Position numbers and translations under genes: made by a program. 64,000 nucleotides of DNA from Caulobacter segnis. GTDB lineage: Bacteria; Pseudomonadota; Alphaproteobacteria; Caulobacterales; Caulobacteraceae. This document shows, piece after piece, positions 55,944 through 64,000 of the stretch; within the stretch, counting starts at the first letter, position 1; every line of letters begins with the position of its first letter. The notes beneath the pieces were generated by a model that had not been told where the DNA came from, searched no databases, and was given only the letters and a program-made list of their open reading frames with translations. The stretch is taken from positions 2,852,001 to 2,916,000 of the forward strand of contig NZ_CP082923.1 of NCBI RefSeq assembly GCF_019931575.1, read 5' to 3'.

Positions 55944-56101
55944 CCGATGCGCCCGCCCCCGCCCGAAACCGAAGCGCTGATGGCCTGGAGACGCCTTGGC
56001 CGGCCGGTGTCGGGTCTGGGCGTGCGGCATTGTTACACGCTCCGTGACCGGTTGTTCTGGCGCATGGATAAGGTTTCCAACCGGGACCCGGATCCAGGCC
56101 C

Positions 56102-56839
56102 ATGACGCCCGACGAGGATCGGATCGCGCAGCTGTACGACGCCTATAACGGCCGCGCCTTCGATCGCTGCGTGGCGATGCTGACCGACGACGTCGAATGG
56201 CCCAACGAGGTCGAGAGCGGCGTGATCGAGGGCCGCGAGGCCGTCCGGACCTACCTCACCGAGGTCACCGCCCCGCTGAGGGCCCACTACGACCTCATCA
56301 GCCTGCACACCGACGCGCGAGGCCGCGTTAGCGTGCTGAGCCGCCAGGCCATCGCCAGCGCCGTCGACGGCTCGCTGTGGTCCAGCACCCGTGTCGCGCA
56401 TCGTTTCACGCTCAAGGACGGACAGATCGCGCGGCTGGAGGCCGAGCAGGACGTCCAGGCCACGACCTTCCCCGGCATCGCCGACCTGCTGACGCGCCTG
56501 CACGGGGCCATCAACGCCCGCGACCTCGACGCGATCGTCGCCTGCTACGCCCCGACCGCCCGCTTCGCCGACACCTTCGAGAGCGGCGAGGTCCTGGGCC
56601 TGGACGGCGTGCGCGCCCATTTCGAGCATTTGCTCGACACCGTCCGGCTGAAGCTGGTGGTCCTGGACCACGCCCTGGAGCCCGACGACCGGGTCCGCGC
56701 CCGGATCCAGGTCGAGACGCGCGGCCCCGCTGGCGGGCTCTGGCAGGACGACACGATCACTGTCTGGTATCGTCTGGAGCGGGGGCTGATCGTCGAACAG
56801 GACATCGACGACAGCGGTCGGGACCCGGACGCGCCATGA
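56102..56839 (+). CDS. Tandem SnoaL-like domain protein
   Basis: A 245-aa protein made of two NTF2/SnoaL-like halves (about 1-115 and 125-240). Each half has the LYDAYNGRAFDRCVAMLTDDVEWPNE or LHGAINARDLDAIVACYAPTARFADT pattern typical of polyketide cyclase-like or ketosteroid-isomerase folds. No catalytic residues can be assigned. It overlaps the next single-domain SnoaL gene by 4 bp. Confidence 0.85.
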   Translation: MTPDEDRIAQLYDAYNGRAFDRCVAMLTDDVEWPNEVESGVIEGREAVRTYLTEVTAPLRAHYDLISLHTDARGRVSVLSRQAIASAVDGSLWSSTRVAHRFTLKDGQIARLEAEQDVQATTFPGIADLLTRLHGAINARDLDAIVACYAPTARFADTFESGEVLGLDGVRAHFEHLLDTVRLKLVVLDHALEPDDRVRARIQVETRGPAGGLWQDDTITVWYRLERGLIVEQDIDDSGRDPDAP

Positions 56840-57192
56840 GCACCCTGCAGACCGTGCTGGAAGAGGCCTATGACGCCTTCAACCGCCGCGACCTAGCGGC
56901 CATCCGGTCGCTGATGCACCCCAACGTGGTCTGGCCCGACACTCTGGACAGCGGCGCCCCGTATGTCGGCCTCGAGGCCGTCATGGGCCAGTTCGCCCGC
57001 ATCTTCGCCACCATTGTGCCGAACATCGCGCTGATCCGGGTGACGGCCGAAAGCGACGACGCCCTGACGGTCGAGTCCCAGTACTCGGTCGAGAGCCCCG
57101 ACGGCCACGTCTGGACCGACACCCGCGCGACCTTGACCTATCACTTCCGCGACGGCCGGCTGTCGGGCCTGACGATCGTCGGCGGGCTCTAG
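56836..57192 (+). CDS. Single SnoaL-like domain protein
   Basis: A 118-aa SnoaL/NTF2-like protein (VLEEAYDAFNRRDLAAIRSLMHPNVVWPDT). It starts at ATGA overlapping the tandem SnoaL gene, so the two are co-translated. Together they hold three SnoaL domains in a row, probably acting on one metabolite. Its 3' end is 11 bp from the transketolase-like gene. Confidence 0.85.
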   Translation: MSTLQTVLEEAYDAFNRRDLAAIRSLMHPNVVWPDTLDSGAPYVGLEAVMGQFARIFATIVPNIALIRVTAESDDALTVESQYSVESPDGHVWTDTRATLTYHFRDGRLSGLTIVGGL

Positions 57193-57203
57193 GCCCTCTT
57201 TCT

Positions 57204-59570
57204 CTAAGCGAGCAAGTCCGCGCAGGCGTCCAGCACCGCTTCGGCGTCCAGGCGGTATTTGCCGTAGAGGTCCGGCAGGTCGCCCGACTGGCCGAACGAC
57301 TCCAGCCCCAAGGCCCGCACCCGCTGGCCCCGCACCGAGCCCAGCCACGACAGGGCCAGCGGCGCGCCGTCGGTCAGGGTGACGAGGCCGGCGTCGCGAT
57401 CCAGCGGCGCCAGCAGGGTCTCGATGGTCGAGACGCGCACGCCCTCCCCGGTCCAGCGCGCCCGGCCCGAGGCCGTCCAGTCCCGGTGCAGCACGTCGGC
57501 CGAGGTCACGGCCAGGAGGCCCGCCTCGGGCATGTCCTCGGAAAGCGCCTCAAACGCGGCCAGGGCCTCGGGGGCCAGGGCTCCGCTGTAGACGATGGCG
57601 AGGCGCGTGCCGGGCGCTGGGGCCTTCAGCCAATAGCCGCCGTCGACCACGCCCTGGCGCCAGGCGTCGTCCGCCCGCTCGGGCTGGTCGATCACCCGCG
57701 TCGACAGCCGCAGATAGGTCGAGGCGCCGTCCGGGGCCTGGATACGGTCGAAGGCGCGGGCCATCAGCACCGCCGTCTCGTCGGCGAAGGCCGGCTCGTA
57801 GGTGTCCAGGCCCGGCTGGGCCATGCCGATGACGGGCGCGTTGATCGACTGGTGCGCGCCGCCCTCGGGGGCCAGGGTCAGGCCGGACGGCGTGGCGACC
57901 AGCAGGAACCGGGCGTCCTGGTAGCAGGCGTAATTCAGGGCATCGAGCCCCCGGGCGATGAAGGGGTCGTACAGGGTCCCGACCGGGAAGAGGCGCTCGC
58001 CGAACAGCGGCGCGGTCAGGCCCAGGGCGGCCAGGGCGATGAACAGGTTGTTCTCGGCGATGCCCAGCTCGACGTGCTGGCCGGTCTCGGCCTTGGACCA
58101 GACCTGGGCCGAAGGGATGCGGCGGCGCTTGAAGACGTCCTCGTGCGCCCGGCGCTGGAAGACGCCCCGCCGGTTCACGAAGCCGCCCAGGTTGGTCGAC
58201 ACGGTCACGTCCGGCGAGGTGGTGACCACGCGGCCGGCGAACTCGTCCTTCCGCGCGGCGATCTCGAACATCACCTTGCCGAAGGCGGCCTGGGTCGACT
58301 GTTCGCCGCCCCCCGCCCCCTTGGCGTCCACGGCCGTCAGAAGCTCGTCCGCACTCGGCGTCGGAACGGTCGGCGCGACATGGTTTCGCTCGACCTCGGC
58401 GGCGAACGGGGCGCGGGCGACCAAACCCTTCAAGGCCGTGCGCTCGGCCGCCGACAGGCCCGACAGCGGATCCCACTCCTCGCCCTCGACGACACCGAGA
58501 CGGCTCCGAAGCTCGGCGATCTGGGCCGGGGTCATGAGGCCCGCGTGGTTGTCCTTGTGCCCCTGGAACGGCAGGCGCAGCCCCTTGACCGTATAGGCGA
58601 TGAAGAAGCGCGGCCGGTCGTCCTGCCCCGCCTTCTCGAAGGCCTCCAGCAGGGTCTCCAGGCAGTGGCCGCCCAGCTCGGTCATCAGCTCGGCCAGGTC
58701 GAGGTCCTTGTAGCCGGCGATCAGGGCCAGGGTCCTGGGACTGCCCGCCAGGTCGGCGTTCAGCCGTTCGCGCCAGGCCGCCCCGCCCTGGTAGGTCAGG
58801 GCCGAGAACAGGTCGTTCGGCGCGGTCTCGATCCATTCGCGCAGCTTGTCGCCGCCCGGCTTGGCGAAGGCCTCGCGCTGGCGCTTGGACCACTTCAGCG
58901 TCTCGACGGTCCAGCCGGCGGCCTCGAAGATCTCGCCATAGCGGGTGAACATCCGGTCCTGGGTGGTCGCGTCCAGGCTTTGGCGGTTGTAGTCGACGAT
59001 CCACCAGGTGTTGCGGATGTCGTGCTTGCAGGCCTCGATCAGAGCCTCGTAGATGTTGCCCTCGTCCAGCTCGGCGTCGCCCAGCAGCGAAATCATCCGG
59101 CCCATCTTCTCCGGCTTCACCGCCCCCCGCGCGGCCAGGTAGTCCTGGGTCAGCGAAGCGAAGGCGGTCATGGCCACGCCCAGCCCCACCGAGCCGGTCG
59201 AGAAGTCGACGTCGTCCACGTCCTTGGTGCGCGAGGGATAGGACTGCGCCCCGCCCAGCGCCCGGAAGCGCTTGAGGTTGTCCAGGCTCTGGCGGCCGAA
59301 CAGGTGCTGGATGGCGTGGAAGACGGGGCTGGCGTGCGGCTTGACGGCCACCCGATCCTGCGGCCGCAACGCCTTCATGTAGAGCGCCGTCATGATCGTG
59401 GTCAGCGAGGCGCTGGACGCCTGGTGACCACCGACCTTCAGACCGTCGCGGCTTTGCCGGACATGGTTTGCGTTGTGGATAGTCCACGCCGCCAACCAGA
59501 GAATCCGTTCCTCGAGACGGCGCAGCAGAGCTATTTCCTGCCGCTTGGCCGTCAGAGAGCCATCAGCCAT
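57204..59570 (-). CDS. Transketolase-like/AceE-related TPP enzyme
   Basis: A 788-aa thiamine-diphosphate enzyme with Mg-TPP motif GDAELDEGN...DYNRQ (from residue 164), a central pyrimidine-binding domain (HVELGIAENNLFIALAALGL) and a C-terminal domain. Features such as GHQASSASL, YPSRTK and GLRLPFQGHKDNHAG fit homodimeric E1 (AceE-like) 2-oxoacid dehydrogenases or transketolase-type enzymes; I cannot separate them here. It starts 15 bp after the RND pump stop with GTGAGGAAG before its ATG. Confidence 0.82.
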   Translation of the reverse strand: MADGSLTAKRQEIALLRRLEERILWLAAWTIHNANHVRQSRDGLKVGGHQASSASLTTIMTALYMKALRPQDRVAVKPHASPVFHAIQHLFGRQSLDNLKRFRALGGAQSYPSRTKDVDDVDFSTGSVGLGVAMTAFASLTQDYLAARGAVKPEKMGRMISLLGDAELDEGNIYEALIEACKHDIRNTWWIVDYNRQSLDATTQDRMFTRYGEIFEAAGWTVETLKWSKRQREAFAKPGGDKLREWIETAPNDLFSALTYQGGAAWRERLNADLAGSPRTLALIAGYKDLDLAELMTELGGHCLETLLEAFEKAGQDDRPRFFIAYTVKGLRLPFQGHKDNHAGLMTPAQIAELRSRLGVVEGEEWDPLSGLSAAERTALKGLVARAPFAAEVERNHVAPTVPTPSADELLTAVDAKGAGGGEQSTQAAFGKVMFEIAARKDEFAGRVVTTSPDVTVSTNLGGFVNRRGVFQRRAHEDVFKRRRIPSAQVWSKAETGQHVELGIAENNLFIALAALGLTAPLFGERLFPVGTLYDPFIARGLDALNYACYQDARFLLVATPSGLTLAPEGGAHQSINAPVIGMAQPGLDTYEPAFADETAVLMARAFDRIQAPDGASTYLRLSTRVIDQPERADDAWRQGVVDGGYWLKAPAPGTRLAIVYSGALAPEALAAFEALSEDMPEAGLLAVTSADVLHRDWTASGRARWTGEGVRVSTIETLLAPLDRDAGLVTLTDGAPLALSWLGSVRGQRVRALGLESFGQSGDLPDLYGKYRLDAEAVLDACADLLA

Positions 59571-59585
59571 GCTTCCTCACCTGCG

Positions 59586-62500
59586 TTACGCGGGCAAGGT
59601 TTGCTCCTCGCCGCTCTTTTCGCGGGCTTCATACTCTTCGATCTGCCGGGCCGTCCACTCCGGCGACTTCGTGAAGCGCGCTAGGAGGTCATAGAACACC
59701 GGAACGATGAACAGCGTCAGCAGGGTCGCGAAGATCGCGCCGGTGAAGATCACCGCCCCGATCGTCTTGCGACTTCCCGCGCCGGCGCCTGCCCACAACA
59801 TCAGCGGCAGGGCGCCCATGGCCGCGGCGATCGAGGTCATGATGATCGGACGCAGGCGCAGGGCCGCCGCCTCGATCACCGCCTCGCGCACCGTCAGGCC
59901 CTCGTCGCGCAGCTGGTTGGCGAACTCGACGATCAGGATGCCGTTCTTGGTGGCGATGCCGACCAGGATGATCAGGCCAATCTGGCTGTAGGTGTTGATG
60001 GTCGAACCGGTCATCAGCAGGCCGAACAGGCCGCCCAGGGCCGCCAGGGGCACCGTCAGCATGATCACGGCCGGGTGGATCCAGCTCTCGAACTGGGCCG
60101 CCAGCACCAGGAACACCAGCAGCAGGGCCAGGCCGAAGGCGATGGCGATGCCGCCCGAGCCTTCCAGATAGTCCTTGGCCTGGCCGCCCCACTTGATGCT
60201 GACGCCGGGCGCCTGGCGCTGGTTGGCCTGGTCCTGGAAGAACGTCACGGCGTCGCCGACGGTGTAGCCGGGGTTCAGCTGGGTGGTCAGGGTCACCGAG
60301 CGCAGGCGGTCGACGCGCGGACGGTCCGGGGTGTCGCCGCGCAGCTGCGTGGTCACCACGGTCGACAGCGGCACCAGGGCGCCGGAGCTGGTGCGGACGT
60401 TCAGCCGGTTCAGGTCCTCGACGCTGCGGCGCTGGTCGAGGTTGGTCTGCAGCAGGACGTCGTATTCCTGGCCGTTCTTGATGTAGGTCGTGACCTGACG
60501 GGAGCCGAACATGGTCTCCAGCGCCCGGCCGACCGACTGGGCCGAGACACCGAGAGTGGCGGCCTTGTCCAGGTCGATCTGCACCAGCAGACGCGGCGCG
60601 GTCGGCTCGTAGTCGAGGCGCGGACGCGACAGGCCCGGATTGTCCTGGGCCTCGGCCAGGATCGGCTTCAGCCAGTTGGCCAGCTGGACGTAGTCGTTGC
60701 CGACGGCGATCAGGTCGACGTTGGTGCCGCCGCCGCCGCCGCCGCCGCCACCCCGCTGGAACGGGCCGCGCACGCTGGCGATGGCGCGCACGCCGGTGAT
60801 CTTCGAGAGATCCTTGTTCAGTTCGGCGGCGACCTCGTCGGCGGTCTTCTTGCGCTCGCCCCAGGGCTTCATGACCACGACGGCGTTGCCGCTGTTGAAC
60901 TGGTTCTGGCCGAAGCGCGGGATGGTCAGGATGGTGCGCTCGGCCTCGCCGTCCTGGCGATACTTGGAGATGATCTTCTCGATGCGCGAGCCGATCGAGG
61001 CGGTGTAGTCGTAGCCGGCGCCTTCCGGCGCGCTGATCTGGACATCGACCCGGCCCCGGTCTTCCGGCGGCACCAGCTCCTTGGGCAGGTGGCTGAACAG
61101 CAGGAAGGCGAAGCCCGCCAGCACGACCACCAGCACGCCGGCGATGGCGGCCGACCAGCCCCCGAGAATGCCTTCCAGCGAAGCCCGGTAGGAGTTCTTC
61201 AGGGCGTCCATGGCCTTGTCGACCCGGCGGGCCAGCCAGCCTTCGCCGTGGGCGGGCCGCAGCAGCTTGGAGGCCATCATCGGCGACAGGCTCAGCGCCA
61301 GCAGCGCCGAGAAGGCGACCGCCGCCGCGATGGCCACGGCCAGCTCGACGAACAGGCGACCGATATAGCCGGGCAGGAACATCAGCGGCGCGAAGACCGA
61401 GATCAGCACGATGGTCGTGGCGACGACGGCGAAGAACACCTGGCGGGTGCCGCGCTCGGCGGCGACCAGGGCCGGTTCGCCCTCGTCCACGCGGCGCTGG
61501 ATGTTCTCGACCACCACGATGGCGTCGTCGACGACCAGGCCGACGGCCAGCACCAGGGCCAGCAGGGTCAGCAGGTTCAGCGAGAAGCCCATCGGGGCCA
61601 GGATGATAAAGGTCGACAGGATGCAGATCGGCGCGACGATCGAGGGGATCAGCGCCGAGCGCCAGCTGCCCAGGAACACCAGGTTGACCAGCACGACGAG
61701 GCCGATCGACATGCCCATGGTGATCCAAACCTCGTGGATGGCCTCGGCGGTGAACACCGAGTTGTCCACGGCCACGACCAACTTGGTGCCCGGCGGCAGG
61801 CTCTGGTTGATGACGTCCACTTCCTTGCGGACGGCCTCGGAGATGGCGACATCGTTGGCCTGGGACTGGCGGGTCAGGCCGATGCCGACCTGGTCGATGC
61901 CGTTGCCGCGGAACATGCGCCGGCGCTCGTCCGGGCCTTCCTCGATGCGGGCCACGTCGCCCAGGCGCAGCACGAAGCCGTTGGCGTCGGCCGCGCGCAG
62001 CGGCAGGCGGGCGAACTCCTCGGGCTTGGCGTAGGCGCGGGCCACGCGGATGGTGAAGTCCTTGGAGGCGCTTTCCAGCGAACCGGCGGGCAGTTCCAAG
62101 TTCTGGGCGTTGAGGGCGTTTTCGACGTCGTCGACGCTGACGTTGCGGGCCGCCATCTCGTTGGCGTCCAGCCAGATCCGCATGGCGTAGATCTTGGCCC
62201 CGAACAGGTTGGCCTGGGCCACCCCGTCGATCGTCGACATCCGCTCGACCAGGTAGCGGTCGGCGTAGTCCGCCAGGGCCAGCGGATCCAGGGTCGTCGA
62301 GGTCAGGTTCAGGATGATGATCGGCGAGGCGTCGGCGTTGGCCTTGGCGATCTGCGGCGGGTCGGCCTGGTCCGGCAGGTTGCTGGTCACCCGGCTGACG
62401 GCGTCGCGCACATCGTTGGCGGCCGCGTCCAGGTCGCGGTCGAGGTTGAAGGTGATGGTGATCTGCGAGCGGCCGTCGCGGCTGCTGCTGTTCACGCGGT

Positions 62501-62729
62501 CGATGCCCTGGATGCCGGCCACCTGGCGCTCGATCACCTGGGTGATGCGCTCCTCGATGACCTCGGCCGAGGCCCCGCGATAGGCGGTCGAGACCGACAC
62601 CACAGGCGGATCGACGCTGGGCAGCTCGCGGATCGGCAGCGAGCTGTACGCCGCCAGGCCGATGACGCAGAGGATGATCGCCGCGACGGCGGCGAATACG
62701 GGACGACGGACGGAAAGGTCGGACAGCAT
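59586..62729 (-). CDS. RND efflux pump inner-membrane subunit
   Basis: A 1047-aa hydrophobe/amphiphile efflux transporter of the AcrB/MexB (HAE1) type, with the twelve-helix duplication and large periplasmic loops. The proton-relay DD pair is in GLVVDDAIVVVENIQ (about residue 400). A run of nine glycines at about residue 659-667 is encoded by (GCC)8 plus one codon. The ATG overlaps the adaptor stop by 1 bp (TGATG). No outer-membrane channel gene is in the window. Substrates are unknown. Confidence 0.94.
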   Translation of the reverse strand: MLSDLSVRRPVFAAVAAIILCVIGLAAYSSLPIRELPSVDPPVVSVSTAYRGASAEVIEERITQVIERQVAGIQGIDRVNSSSRDGRSQITITFNLDRDLDAAANDVRDAVSRVTSNLPDQADPPQIAKANADASPIIILNLTSTTLDPLALADYADRYLVERMSTIDGVAQANLFGAKIYAMRIWLDANEMAARNVSVDDVENALNAQNLELPAGSLESASKDFTIRVARAYAKPEEFARLPLRAADANGFVLRLGDVARIEEGPDERRRMFRGNGIDQVGIGLTRQSQANDVAISEAVRKEVDVINQSLPPGTKLVVAVDNSVFTAEAIHEVWITMGMSIGLVVLVNLVFLGSWRSALIPSIVAPICILSTFIILAPMGFSLNLLTLLALVLAVGLVVDDAIVVVENIQRRVDEGEPALVAAERGTRQVFFAVVATTIVLISVFAPLMFLPGYIGRLFVELAVAIAAAVAFSALLALSLSPMMASKLLRPAHGEGWLARRVDKAMDALKNSYRASLEGILGGWSAAIAGVLVVVLAGFAFLLFSHLPKELVPPEDRGRVDVQISAPEGAGYDYTASIGSRIEKIISKYRQDGEAERTILTIPRFGQNQFNSGNAVVVMKPWGERKKTADEVAAELNKDLSKITGVRAIASVRGPFQRGGGGGGGGGTNVDLIAVGNDYVQLANWLKPILAEAQDNPGLSRPRLDYEPTAPRLLVQIDLDKAATLGVSAQSVGRALETMFGSRQVTTYIKNGQEYDVLLQTNLDQRRSVEDLNRLNVRTSSGALVPLSTVVTTQLRGDTPDRPRVDRLRSVTLTTQLNPGYTVGDAVTFFQDQANQRQAPGVSIKWGGQAKDYLEGSGGIAIAFGLALLLVFLVLAAQFESWIHPAVIMLTVPLAALGGLFGLLMTGSTINTYSQIGLIILVGIATKNGILIVEFANQLRDEGLTVREAVIEAAALRLRPIIMTSIAAAMGALPLMLWAGAGAGSRKTIGAVIFTGAIFATLLTLFIVPVFYDLLARFTKSPEWTARQIEEYEAREKSGEEQTLPA
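60726..60749. repeat. (GCC)8 microsatellite in the RND gene
   Basis: Eight perfect GCC units on the plus strand encode eight of nine consecutive glycines (with an ACC, 60750-60752, as the ninth) in the periplasmic part of the pump. In-frame trinucleotide repeats can change length by slippage without breaking the frame. Confidence 0.85.
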
Positions 62730-63862
62730 CAGCCGGCCTTCCGGTCAGCGCCGCCTTGTTGGCCTTGCTTGCCGCCGGGGCCGCCTTGGCCGCCGCCCTT
62801 CCCGCCGCCGACGGGCGCGCCGTCCTGGATGCGGTTCAGGCCGTCGGCGACGATCTTGTCGCCCTTGGTCAGGCCCGAGCGGATCTCGACGAAGCCGGCT
62901 TCGGTGATGCCGGTGTCGACGTCGGTGCGGCGAGCGACCATGCCCTTGGGCCCCTTGGCGATGCGGAAGACCGAGGCCTGGTTGCCCTCGAACTGCACGG
63001 CCGCCTCCGGAACGGCGACGGCGGTGCGCACGCCCTGGTCGATGGCGACCTTGACCAGCATGCCCGGCTTCAGGCGGCCGTCGGCGTTCGGGAACTCGGC
63101 GCGGGCCTTGATGGCGCGGGTGGCCGGGTCGATGCGGGTGTCGATCTGGGCGATGTGGCCCTGGAAAGTCTGGCCGGCCAGGGCGTCGGGACGCGCCGCG
63201 ATCGGCAGGCCCACGCGCAGGGTCGACAGGTACCGGTCGGGCACCGAGAAGTCGACGCGGATCACCGAGGCGTCGTCCAGGCTGACGATCGGCGTGCCGG
63301 CGGCGATCAGCATGCCCGGCGCGACATCCGAGATGCCGACGCGGCCCGAGAACGGAGCGCGCAGCACGCGATCCAGCTTCTGAGCCTGAGCCGTGCCCAC
63401 CGAGGCCTTGGCGACCTCCAGGGCGGACAGGTACTGCTCGGCCGTGGCGCGCGGGGCGATGCCCTTGTCGGCCAGGGTCTTCCAGCGATTGTAGTCGCGT
63501 TCGGCCTGGGCCAGGCGAGCCTTGGCCTCCGAGACGCCGGCGTCCTCCTGGTCGGCCTTGAGGGTGACCAGCACCTGGCCGCGCGACACCGCCTGACCGT
63601 CGCTGAAGTGCACCGCGGTGATAAGTTCCGGGGTGTTGGAGGTGATCGTCACCGACTGCCGACCCTTGGCCGCGCCCAGCACCTCGATGCGGTCGGTGAA
63701 CGGCCGCTCGCCCACCACCAGCTGCGAGACGTTGGTCGCGCGCGCGCCGCCGCCCGCGCCCTTGGCGTCCTTGTTGGCGAAGGCCAATTTGAGGCCGCCC
63801 ACCACCAGCATCAGGACAACGGCGACCAGGGCCACCACGAGGAAGAAGTGCCTACGGATCAA
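62729..63862 (-). CDS. RND efflux periplasmic adaptor protein
   Basis: A 377-aa membrane-fusion protein. An N-terminal helix (FFLVVALVAVVLMLVVGG) anchors it; then come the lipoyl (TPELITAVHFSDGQAVSRGQVLV), alpha-hairpin (QAERDYNRWKTLADKGIAPRATAEQYLSA) and beta-barrel (APFSGRVGI) parts. The TTG at 63862 has GGAG at 6 nt and gives MIRRHFF, so it was chosen over GTG at 63919. The Gly/Gln-rich tail (GGGKGGGQGGPGGKQGQQGG) is unusual. It couples directly to the pump. Confidence 0.9.
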   Translation of the reverse strand: MIRRHFFLVVALVAVVLMLVVGGLKLAFANKDAKGAGGGARATNVSQLVVGERPFTDRIEVLGAAKGRQSVTITSNTPELITAVHFSDGQAVSRGQVLVTLKADQEDAGVSEAKARLAQAERDYNRWKTLADKGIAPRATAEQYLSALEVAKASVGTAQAQKLDRVLRAPFSGRVGISDVAPGMLIAAGTPIVSLDDASVIRVDFSVPDRYLSTLRVGLPIAARPDALAGQTFQGHIAQIDTRIDPATRAIKARAEFPNADGRLKPGMLVKVAIDQGVRTAVAVPEAAVQFEGNQASVFRIAKGPKGMVARRTDVDTGITEAGFVEIRSGLTKGDKIVADGLNRIQDGAPVGGGKGGGQGGPGGKQGQQGGADRKAG

Positions 63863-64000
63863 CGAAACGCTCCGGCGCCGAGTAGAGTCGGCGAAGCTAT
63901 AAGTGCGGCTGATATGCACCGCAGCCTAAAGCGGCGTCCAGTGACACGCGGATGACGGACTATTGCAGACCTGAAACAAGCTATAGTCGCCGCCACAGAG

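Noticed and set aside
60075..63383. 1102-aa plus-strand open frame opposite the RND pump and adaptor
   Set aside because: It is the antisense of two well-supported efflux genes. Its composition is dominated by D/Q/R/G/H as expected from the mirrored reading frame.

Overview
This is a GC-rich (roughly two-thirds G+C), almost completely coding window from an alphaproteobacterial chromosome. The content points to Caulobacter or a very close relative. It has a GcrA-family regulator, a protein with an N-terminal domain like that of the Caulobacter S-layer protein RsaA, a lone motB, a periplasmic Cu/Zn superoxide dismutase beside gyrA, and DUF2336, bpt and spoT-rpoZ genes of the type seen in that genus. 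The genus call is inference from protein resemblance, not a database result. I see no insertion sequence, prophage, integrase, CRISPR array or rRNA. The one RNA gene is a tRNA-Thr(UGU). No gene-free stretch exceeds 300 bases (the longest, 55180-55457, is about 278); bases 1-48 and 63863-64000 hold nothing I can call.

Layout. 0.05-4.5 kb: gyrA-coaD on the minus strand, divergent from sodC and a frameshifted lipoprotein gene. 4.5-9.5 kb: an EamA transporter, the biotin genes bioA and bioF-bioD (divergent), and a 3-hydroxyisobutyrate-dehydrogenase-like gene. 9.6-11.5 kb: motB and bpt (N-end-rule leucyltransferase). 11.5-15.5 kb: a four-gene minus-strand unit of serine hydrolase, quinone oxidoreductase, nitronate-monooxygenase-like and short-chain dehydrogenase. 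15.7-17.2 kb: an RsaA-N-domain/RTX-like protein. 17.2-23.2 kb: a small secreted protein, a second serine hydrolase, parC and a PhoD-type phosphatase. 23.3-31.7 kb: the housekeeping cluster pyrE-pdxJ-acpS-lepB-rnc-era-nat-recO, broken by a TonB-dependent receptor on the other strand between rnc and era. 31.7-38.2 kb: Nudix, alpha/beta hydrolase, rpoZ-spoT (ppGpp) and an M13 metallopeptidase. 38.2-44.6 kb: folK, a NYN nuclease-like protein, a family-5 uracil-DNA glycosylase, a sugar-lactone-type operon (SMP-30 lactonase, Gfo/Idh oxidoreductase, esterase) and glpK. 44.8-47.3 kb: DUF2336, nadK and an HPt protein. 47.3-51.6 kb: folD with a cytochrome c and an aldonolactone-oxidase-like flavoenzyme, divergent from an ALDH7-type dehydrogenase. 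51.7-54.2 kb: tRNA-Thr, a YaiI-like protein, ArfB, a PadR regulator with a membrane partner, and MarR. 54.4-57.2 kb: a 71-aa protein, the GcrA-family protein, a membrane-anchored cytochrome c and two SnoaL-like proteins. 57.2-63.9 kb: an RND efflux adaptor and pump followed by a transketolase-like enzyme.

The window is mostly core metabolism, nucleic-acid enzymes and regulation. The most unusual items are: the RsaA-anchor-domain protein that lacks a lattice domain; active-site substitutions in SodC (zinc ligand), RNase III (metal ligand) and GyrA (quinolone pocket); an 11-C tract that breaks a lipoprotein gene by exactly one base; the receptor gene inserted into the rnc-era operon; non-canonical start candidates for spoT (CTG) and the DUF2336 gene (ATC); and a GcrA-family gene with two GANTC methylation sites in its upstream region.
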